DNA of 7,707 bases from Methanocorpusculum sp. (GTDB taxonomy: Archaea > Halobacteriota > Methanomicrobia > Methanomicrobiales > Methanocorpusculaceae), in NCBI GenBank assembly GCA_029987315.1, contig DALTVZ010000019.1, positions 1 to 7,707 of the forward strand, written 5' to 3'. The position numbers and the translations under genes were made by a program. Positions 1-5,800 of this stretch are shown here, piece by piece. The number at the start of each line of letters is the position of its first letter. The first letter of the stretch is position 1. The notes under the pieces are model-generated. The model worked only from the letters and a program-made list of their open reading frames with translations, did not search any database and had not been told where the DNA came from.

Positions 1-120
1 CGCAAATTTTCGCGAATCGCATTTTCCTTGCGTTCGGGGGCTCTGCTCCGGCTTATGCGTGCAAGCCAAAGGCTTGCGTGCCGCCTCAAACGGGCTTTGC
101 CCACTTGGGCTTATTCGCGG
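1..120 (+). repeat. Structured intergenic repeat, copy 1 (5' end cut by window)
   Basis: Positions 11-29 (CGCGAATCGCATTTTCCTT) are identical to 2032-2050 in copy 2, so this is a further member of the repeat family found after the protease gene. The body differs from the other copies and consists of small hairpins with 3-nt loops: GGGGC/GCTCC at 37-49 (one G-T pair), GCAAGCC/GGCTTGC at 61-77 and GGGC/GCCC at 92-102. A fourth possible hairpin, GCCCA/TGGGC at 99-110, would compete with the third for the same GCCC. The right end, TTATTCGCGG at 111-120, is the reverse complement of the CCGCGAATAA that starts the decamer array of copy 2, so this copy has inverted CGCGAAT-type ends. The frame continuing into the protease is open through this stretch, but it reads as repeat, not protein. 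What the element does is unknown. Confidence 0.6.
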
Positions 121-122
121 TT

Positions 123-133
123 CTTTTATTTAT
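123..133 (+). promoter_or_regulatory. Candidate archaeal TATA box for the protease gene
   Basis: TTTTATTTATG lies just after the copy 1 repeat and resembles the archaeal TATA element. Initiation about 25-27 bases downstream would leave a leader of roughly 30-35 nt before the ATG at 187. No strong Shine-Dalgarno sequence precedes that ATG. The assignment rests on sequence resemblance and spacing only. Confidence 0.3.
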
Positions 134-186
134 GCATCCATATCCTTATTACCCTCACTTCCCCATATTCCCTTAAAAAGACCATC

Positions 187-1869
187 ATGTCCCCCACACG
201 AACCATCCTCCTCGGACTTATCGGACTGCTCCTAGCCGCCCTCCTCATTTTCCCCGCCACAGCAGACCTGCCGTCCTCCTACGATCCGCGGCCCCTGGAT
301 CTCACCCCGGCGATAAAAGATCAGGGAAGCTACGGAATCTGCTGGGCCTATGCCTCCATCAGTTCCCTGGAATCCAGCATGATCCATCAGGATCCGGACA
401 AATACGCCGGGATCGACCTCTCCCCCTTTCACCTCGCCTACTTCACCTACAACCGTGAAAATATCAGCAATCTATCATCCCCTCTTCTCAGGCTTGAAGG
501 CATCGCCGGAGACTTTACCATTGCTCCCGACTGGGATATCATCGACAACATCCGCGGACTTACTGTCGGCGGGCTTGAATATCAGGGAAAATACGCCCTC
601 GCTTCAGGCATCGGAGCGGTGAATGAATCCGCGGTCCCCTATTATTCCCACGGGAACAACACACCCATCTCACCAGATCTTGCCATCTCGAAAAATGAGA
701 TCCTGCTCGATGCTGCATTCTTCATCCCATTCAACGAGACGGACGCGATAAAGACGCACCTTATGCAAAGCGGCGCAGGAATACTCGGCTTTAACATCAC
801 GACCGATAAGCCGTACTTGTACCAGATGGACTCCGGCGACTGGGCGTATTATCTCGGATCAACGGATCATGATACCCTTTCAGATCTGGGAGGGCACGCA
901 GTCACGCTGATTGGGTGGGACGATACCTTTGCATCCTTCGGCATGAAACCCGAGAAAAACGGAGCCTGGCTGACCCAGAACTCGTGGGGAGCAGACCCTG
1001 GAAACTGCACAAATATCTGGATAGCCTATAGTGAACCAAGCCTTACCGGCCCGGTTTTTTATGTTGGAGGCGAAGCTGCCTACGATCACAATTATCAGTA
1101 TGACGGAGGGGCACTGATGAACGATCACCCAACGAATCAGACGACGGTGAAAATAGCAAACATGTTCACCGCCGGCGGAGATGAGCTGATCAGAACAGTT
1201 TCTCTGGATACGAATCAGTCGGTCTCCTACATCGTATCGATTTATACGGACCCTGAGGGATCCCCGGATGCCGGAAAATTGTCCGCAGAACAGAGCGGCG
1301 GTATCTCCTATGCAGGATATTATACGATTGATCTGGATGAGCCGGTGCCAATCGAGAAGGGACAGAATTTTTCTGTGGTCTATCTGCTCGAAACAGACGG
1401 GCCTCTGAATATCTCGATCGACTCCTCGATCGTGGATGAGGATGTAGAAACGGTGACCTTTGCTAAAGCGGGACAGAGTTATCTGAACAATGGGACGGGA
1501 TGGACGGATATGAGTGCAGACGGGATTACGAATCTGCGGATCAAGGCGTTCACGAATGATACGGTGTTTTCAATCGGGATCGATCCGGTTCATGCTTCTT
1601 TGCATAAACGGGATGTTTTAATCACAGGAACGACGACGTTTGCAGAAGGAGGGCTGCTGAATGTGACAATTTTCCTGCCGGATGGGCAGAGTCTGACGCA
1701 GCAGACGGTCGTGATGAACGGGGAGAATGGAAATACCTGGGAGGTGAAGTTCTCGCCGGTGAAACTGTTTGAGAAGGAGTATTTGGTCACAGCGGAGCGA
1801 AACACGGTCCTGGGGGAAATCGGGTTTGTGCCGAGGGGATTTGCGGGTCTTTTACCGGGATGGAAATGA
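187..1869 (+). CDS. Secreted papain-family (C1) cysteine protease with lectin-like domain
   Basis: This 560-residue protein is predicted to be an exported peptidase acting outside the cell or at its surface. The start at 187 is chosen because it opens a clean signal peptide (MSPTR, hydrophobic stretch to about residue 22, then ATA before D27). An in-frame ATG at 28 would place repeat DNA in front of the signal. The C1 core follows: Gln46 (oxyanion hole) and Cys52 in DQGSYGICWAYAS, His237 in GGHAV, and Asn265 in QNSWG. Residues about 290-455 resemble the lectin-like domain that follows archaeal C1 peptidases (YDHNYQYDG, IVSIYTDPEG, FSVVYLLE). The last ~90 residues form another beta-rich module in methanogen surface-protein style (VLITGTTTFAEGG, LNVTIFLPDG, YLVTAERNT). 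Fourteen N-X-S/T sequons suggest a glycoprotein. No C-terminal membrane anchor is present. The substrate is unknown. Catalytic class is secure; the exact domain family names are from memory. Confidence 0.9.
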   Translation: MSPTRTILLGLIGLLLAALLIFPATADLPSSYDPRPLDLTPAIKDQGSYGICWAYASISSLESSMIHQDPDKYAGIDLSPFHLAYFTYNRENISNLSSPLLRLEGIAGDFTIAPDWDIIDNIRGLTVGGLEYQGKYALASGIGAVNESAVPYYSHGNNTPISPDLAISKNEILLDAAFFIPFNETDAIKTHLMQSGAGILGFNITTDKPYLYQMDSGDWAYYLGSTDHDTLSDLGGHAVTLIGWDDTFASFGMKPEKNGAWLTQNSWGADPGNCTNIWIAYSEPSLTGPVFYVGGEAAYDHNYQYDGGALMNDHPTNQTTVKIANMFTAGGDELIRTVSLDTNQSVSYIVSIYTDPEGSPDAGKLSAEQSGGISYAGYYTIDLDEPVPIEKGQNFSVVYLLETDGPLNISIDSSIVDEDVETVTFAKAGQSYLNNGTGWTDMSADGITNLRIKAFTNDTVFSIGIDPVHASLHKRDVLITGTTTFAEGGLLNVTIFLPDGQSLTQQTVVMNGENGNTWEVKFSPVKLFEKEYLVTAERNTVLGEIGFVPRGFAGLLPGWK

Positions 1870-1938
1870 GCTGGGGCGGCTCTGGGAAATTTTATCTTTC
1901 TTTTTTGCATGAATTTTCCAAACGGGTTTTTTTTTCGA
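1868..1938 (+). terminator. Probable T-rich transcription termination region after the protease
   Basis: A small GAGC/GCTC hairpin (1868-1882) overlaps the protease stop codon and is followed by a T-rich run (1891-1907) and a second tract of nine T residues (about 1927-1935). Archaeal RNA polymerase terminates at such T-rich stretches, with or without a hairpin. The next gene is on the opposite strand, so termination is expected here. Confidence 0.45.
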
Positions 1939-1948
1939 TTGAGGCGGC

Positions 1949-1966
1949 AGACAATCGCGAATGTCT
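1949..1966. repeat. 18-bp near-perfect palindrome with TCGCGA centre
   Basis: AGACA-A-TCGCGA-A-TGTCT matches its reverse complement at 16 of 18 positions; the only exceptions are the paired A/A positions. Its centre contains CGCGAAT, the same word that makes up the decamer arrays in the adjacent repeats. It could be a protein-binding site or a degenerate fragment of that repeat family. Confidence 0.4.
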
Positions 1967-1996
1967 ACAAAATAAGGGATTTGTCATATGCGGAGG

Positions 1997-2173
1997 CATG
2001 AGAAATCCCACCGCGAATAATCGCGAATCTCCGCGAATCGCATTTTCCTTACGCTGTCCTCTTGACCTCGTCGTTTCACTCCTCGGTCGCGTTCCTACGC
2101 TACGCCTAATCGGCTCCGCGTTGCCGGAACGACAGCGTGAAAAATGCTGGAAAACCCGCGTCGCGGGTTTTCT
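1997..2173 (+). repeat. Structured intergenic repeat, copy 2 (left arm of inverted pair)
   Basis: This non-coding element of about 177 bp is matched in inverted orientation by copy 3. Its first 50 bases (1997-2046) and last 35 bases (2139-2173) are identical to copy 3. The start carries three decamers CGCGAATNNN at 2012-2041. Next comes a stem of CATTTT (2041-2046) with AAAATG (2141-2146) and ACGCTGTC (2051-2058) with GACAGCGT (2131-2138). Inside the loop are a GCGT/ACGC hairpin (2089-2100) and a 26-nt core (2095-2120) shared with copy 3 except for one base. The 3' end is a strong hairpin (2151-2171). Compared with copy 3 there is extra sequence between GACC (about 2064) and CGGTC (about 2084). 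A 9-bp direct repeat ATAAGGGAT lies outside each end (1972-1980, 2181-2189). It may be a MITE-like mobile element or a structured RNA; no protein is encoded. Confidence 0.8.
2151..2171. terminator. Strong GC hairpin at inner end of repeat copy 2, terminator-like
   Basis: AAAACCCGC-GTC-GCGGGTTTT forms a perfect 9-bp stem with a 3-nt loop, with A residues on one side and T residues on the other, so it could work in either direction. An inverted twin lies at 2265-2285 in copy 3. The layout resembles an intrinsic terminator, but in archaea a hairpin of this kind with only four T residues may serve instead for RNA stability or processing. Confidence 0.4.
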
Positions 2174-2225
2174 CTTCAAGATAAGGGATATCCTAATTAT
2201 TCAGGTCAGAGTCTAGAAAATATCT

Positions 2226-2233
2226 TTTATATT
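2226..2233 (+). promoter_or_regulatory. Candidate archaeal promoter between the two repeat arms
   Basis: TTTATATT matches the archaeal TATA consensus TTTATATA at seven of eight positions and has an A-rich, BRE-like stretch (AGAAAATA, about 2215-2222) just upstream. Initiation about 26 bases downstream would fall near 2256, immediately before copy 3, so that element could be transcribed from here on the + strand. The whole spacer (2174-2262) is AT-rich and holds no gene, so a chance match is possible. Confidence 0.3.
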
Positions 2234-2262
2234 ATACAAATCAAGAGGGATCTTTAACCAGA

Positions 2263-2425
2263 AGAAAACCCGCGACGCGGGTTTTCCAGCATTTTTCGTT
2301 CCGCCGTCACGACCACGCGGAGCCGATCAGGCGTAGCGTAGTGACGCGACCGAAGGTCAAGAAGGCGGAACAAGAAAAATGCGATTCGCGGAGATTCGCG
2401 ATTATTCGCGGTGGGATTTCTCATG
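2263..2425 (-). repeat. Structured intergenic repeat, copy 3 (right arm of inverted pair)
   Basis: This is the inverted partner of copy 2, about 163 bp long. On the + strand it opens with the 21-nt hairpin (2265-2285). A long stem follows: CATTTTTC (2290-2297) with GAAAAATG (2374-2381), continued by GTTCCGCC (2298-2305) with GGCGGAAC (2364-2371), giving 16 pairs with only a 2-nt AA bulge. A tight GACC-GAA-GGTC hairpin (2348-2358) and the conserved core (2316-2341) sit in the loop. The decamer array, read on the minus strand, closes the element. The stem sequence differs from that of copy 2 but pairs equally well, which argues for a conserved fold. No credible protein is encoded. Confidence 0.8.
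2265..2285. terminator. Strong GC hairpin at inner end of repeat copy 3, terminator-like
   Basis: This is the exact inverted twin of the hairpin at 2151-2171: AAAACCCGC and GCGGGTTTT around a 3-nt loop, 9 bp. The two hairpins face each other across the spacer, so transcripts entering from either side would meet one. Its function is inferred from shape only. Confidence 0.4.
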
Positions 2426-2473
2426 TGTCCACACCTAACCGTACACTTCCATCCACCACTATCCACTAACACT

Positions 2474-2500
2474 TAAAAAAAGAACTCGGGGAGTTCCCCC
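2474..2500 (-). terminator. Intrinsic-type terminator for the minus-strand gene
   Basis: Read on the minus strand, a perfect 6-bp stem GAACTC/GAGTTC (2482-2496, loop CCC) is followed at once by a run of T residues (the + strand A-run at about 2475-2481). It lies about 20 bases beyond the stop codon of the minus-strand gene at 2517, and this placement supports that gene being real. Confidence 0.65.
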
Positions 2501-2516
2501 TTCGTTTTCCCAAACC

Positions 2517-2723
2517 TTACTTCATCTCTTTTTTATAATGCCCGTATTTTGCCCCGATAACGATGATGATAACGCCGACAAAGATCCCGACTATGACCAG
2601 AAGACCATGTTGTAAGGAGGAAAAAACAATTGAAGAGGCGATGATAACGAAGACTCCGAGCAAAATGACCGCAGTAGAAAGAACTCCCCCGTCCTTCGTG
2701 AGATACTCAAAAAATGATGTCAT
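2517..2723 (-). CDS. Small two-helix membrane protein, function unknown
   Basis: The product is 68 residues with two strongly hydrophobic segments, about residues 14-36 (VLSTAVILLGVFVIIASSIV) and 41-58 (LLVIVGIFVGVIIIVIGA). It ends in a positively charged tail (KYGHYKKEMK), so an inner-membrane hairpin is predicted. I do not recognise a family. The ATG at 2723 is preferred because a TATA-like TTATATGA on the minus strand lies about 26 bases upstream, which fits a leaderless archaeal transcript starting at or next to the ATG. The frame stays open further upstream to 2984, through residues such as KLTIPVSVDVTKLPDP, so a longer protein or the tail of a decayed gene is possible. However, a longer form would run into the start of purL. 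A terminator follows the stop codon. Confidence 0.55.
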   Translation of the reverse strand: MTSFFEYLTKDGGVLSTAVILLGVFVIIASSIVFSSLQHGLLVIVGIFVGVIIIVIGAKYGHYKKEMK

Positions 2724-2745
2724 ATAGCTAACATGCCCTCTTGAT

Positions 2746-2753
2746 TCATATAA
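2746..2753 (-). promoter_or_regulatory. Candidate TATA box for the small membrane protein gene
   Basis: The minus-strand sequence TTATATGA is centred about 26 bases upstream of the ATG at 2723, the usual distance from an archaeal TATA box to the transcription start. This implies an mRNA with almost no leader. It would lie inside coding sequence if the gene really began further upstream. Confidence 0.35.
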
Positions 2754-2770
2754 TACTATTGAAGCCTGAT

Positions 2771-2795
2771 ACGAAACCGGGTCCGGAAGTTTCGT
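2771..2795. promoter_or_regulatory. Inverted repeat between divergent genes, possible operator or leader hairpin
   Basis: ACGAAAC (2771-2777) and GTTTCGT (2789-2795) are perfect 7-bp inverted arms around an 11-nt centre containing a CCGG-GT-CCGG word. It lies in the spacer between the minus-strand membrane gene and purL, about 87 bases before the purL start. The position fits a regulator-binding site for one or both genes, but no known operator was recognised. Confidence 0.35.
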
Positions 2796-2881
2796 CACAT
2801 CAACGGATACGGGAATAGTTAATTTGCATGCATACCCAACATATACGCAGAAACCTCCAGACACAGGAAAGGGATACTGAT

Positions 2882-5800
2882 ATGGTTTACAGGATATTTG
2901 TTGAGAAAAAATCTGCTCTAGCAAACGAAGCAAAATCATTACACAATGAGCTGCAAAATCTGCTGGGCATACAGGAATTGACATCGGTCAGAATAATCAA
3001 TCGATACGATGTCGAAAATATAGAAAAAGAGCTGTTCGACTATGCACGATCCACCGTCTTCTCCGAGCCTCAGCTGGACACCACCTACGATGAACTGGTC
3101 GTTGCAAAAGACGAAAAGATCTTTGCCGTCGAGTATCTCCCGGGTCAGTTCGATCAGAGAGCGGACAGCGCCGCCCAATGTATCCAGCTGATCTCACAAG
3201 GAGAGAGACCTCTTGTCAACACCGCACGGGTATATATCCTCAAAGGAAAGATCACCAAAGAGCAGCTGCTTTCGATCAAAAAATATGTGATAAATCCGGT
3301 CGAGAGCAGAGAAGCATCCCTTGAAAAACCGACCACCCTTTTTGTCCCCTGTCATATCCCAACAACGGTCGAAACGCTTACCGGTTTCATCAAACTGGAT
3401 GAGAAAGGTCTCACCAAACTTGTCCGTGAACTGGGTCTTGCCATGGATCAGGACGATATCAGATTCTGTCAGCAGTATTTCATCAAAGAAAACCGGGATC
3501 CGACCATCACCGAGATTCGAATGATCGATACCTACTGGTCGGATCACTGCCGCCATACAACGTTTTTGACGACGATCGACAGCGTAAAAACAGAAAGTCC
3601 GCTTCTCCAAAATGCATTCGATGCATATCTTGCCGTCAGAAAAGCGGTCGGCCGGGACAAACCGATCAATCTGATGGACATCGCGACCATCGCGGTCCGA
3701 TATCTCAAACAAGAGGGCAAACTCGACAAGCTGGATGAGTCTCCGGAGATCAACGCCTGTACCGTAAAAATAACGGTGAACGCAGAAGGAAGAGACGAGG
3801 ACTGGCTTCTTCTATTCAAGAACGAGACCCACAATCACCCAACCGAGATCGAGCCGTTCGGCGGGGCGGCCACCTGTCTTGGCGGGGCGATCCGCGATCC
3901 CCTTTCCGGCAGAGCGTATGTCTACGCGGCAATGCGGCTGACAGGAGCAGGAAACCCGCTCGCTCCGGTAAGCGAAACACTCCCAGGAAAACTTCCGCAG
4001 AGAAAGATCGTTTCAACGGCGGCGGCGGGATACAGTTCGTACGGAAACCAGATCGGACTTGCCACGGGAATTGTCGATGAGCTTTATCACCCGGGTTATG
4101 TAGCAAAACGGATGGAAGTGGGCGCAGTTATAGGGGCCGTCCCAGCGGAAAATGTCCGGCGTGAGATACCAAAGGACGGGGATGTTGTGATCCTCTTAGG
4201 CGGACGAACAGGAAGGGACGGATGCGGCGGGGCGGCGGGCTCATCGAAATCCCACACGGTCGCTTCTCTTACAAGCTGCGGGGCAGAGGTCCAGAAAGGA
4301 AACGCACCCGAGGAGCGAAAGATCCAACGCTTGTTTAGAAACAAAGAGGCATCTTTACTCATCAAACGCTGCAACGACTTTGGTGCAGGCGGCGTTTCAG
4401 TTGCGATCGGAGAACTTGCTGACGGACTCGAGATCGATCTGAACGCGGTCCCAAAAAAGTATGACGGGCTTGACGGAACAGAACTTGCGATCAGCGAATC
4501 GCAGGAGAGAATGGCAGTGGTCGTCGACAAAAAGGACGCGGAAACATTCCGCTCTCTTGCTCATGCAGAAAATTTGGAGGCAACCATCGTTGCCCGGGTG
4601 ACGAAGGATCGCCGTCTGGTTATGAACTGGAACGGAACAAAGATCGTGGACATCTCCCGCGAATTTTTGGACACCAACGGTACGGAAAAACACATCGACA
4701 TCGAACTTGCCGAACCTCAGCCGTATGATCGGGTCATCGAAGGCGGGTTTGCCGAGAACTATCAAAGGCTGGTCGCCGATCTGAATGTCTGCTCGAAGCG
4801 AGGTCTTTCGGAGAGATTCGACTCGACGGTGGGTGTAGGAACGGTCCTTATGCCGTTTGGCGGAAAGTATCAGCTCACTCCGATCCAGGCGATGGTGAAC
4901 AAGATCTCTGTTGAAAAGAGCGATACGGATGATTGTTCTCTGATGGCATGGGGATTTAATCCGATGATCTCGGAGAAGAGCCCATATCACGGGGCGTATC
5001 TCGCGGTCATTGAAAGCGTTGCAAAACTTATCGCGACCGGAGCGGGATTTGAGGATGTGTATCTTTCCTTCCAGGAGTATTTCGAAAAGCCTGGCAAGGA
5101 TCCTAAACGCTGGGGTAAACCGATGAGCGCACTTCTGGGCGCATTTACGGCCCAGATGGGGCTTGGTATCGGGGCTATTGGAGGCAAGGACTCGATGAGC
5201 GGGACGTTTGAACATCTGGACGTTCCACCGACCCTTATTTCGTTTGCCGTGACAACCGAGAAGATCCAAAACATCATCTCGAATGAGTTCAAGGGACCCG
5301 GACACGAGGTCGTTTTGCTGAAGCCAGAGTCTGATGAAAACGGTCTTCCAAAGCCTGAGTCTTTGCTCGAAAACTTCCATCTCATCAGCATGCTCATGCA
5401 GGAAGGAAAGATCCTTTCCTGTTATACGCCGACCTTTGGCGGTGTTGCTGAAGCAATTTTCAAGATGGCGATCGGGAACAAGGTCGGGTTCACGTATGAT
5501 AACAGTATCGAGACAGAGGATATCTTTGGCTACAACTATGGCGCATTTCTTTTCGAACTGAGGGATGATGCCGATATCGGGGTCAAAGTAGGGAGGACGA
5601 CATCTGAATCATACATCCGATATGCCGGCGTGAAACTTGATCTGGATTCTTTGCTGAGCTTGTACGAAGGAACGCTTGAGTCTGTGTATCCGTGCAATAT
5701 CCCGCAGGGCGGCCCGCATATTCGAAAAATATCCGCGAATGAACGAAGCAAACAAAAACCCCGGCAGCCTGTCGCTCATCCAAGAGTTTTCATCCCGGTC

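Noticed and set aside
28..186. In-frame N-terminal extension of the protease by 53 residues
   Set aside because: It lies inside the copy 1 repeat and would put a basic, cysteine-containing stretch ahead of a clean signal peptide; the ATG at 187 fits export.
2012..2041. CRISPR-like array
   Set aside because: The repeated word is only 7 bp with 3-bp gaps and three copies; there are no spacers of CRISPR length and no cas genes.
1860..2472. Open frames across the two repeat arms (+ strand to 2216; - strand 2472 to 2254)
   Set aside because: Both contain the same peptide MRNPTANNRESPRIAF because the arms are the same repeat in opposite orientation. The stem covariation shows selection on folding, not on protein, and no start signals are visible.
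2828..2881. Upstream ATG of purL adding 18 residues
   Set aside because: The added residues (MHTQHIRRNLQTQERDTD) are unlike homologue starts, whereas the ATG at 2882 has a ribosome binding site and begins the conserved RIFVEKK block.
4397..5397. Long minus-strand open frames opposite purL
   Set aside because: They are antisense to a fully motif-intact enzyme, have arginine/serine-rich or low-complexity shadow composition, and show no recognisable domains.
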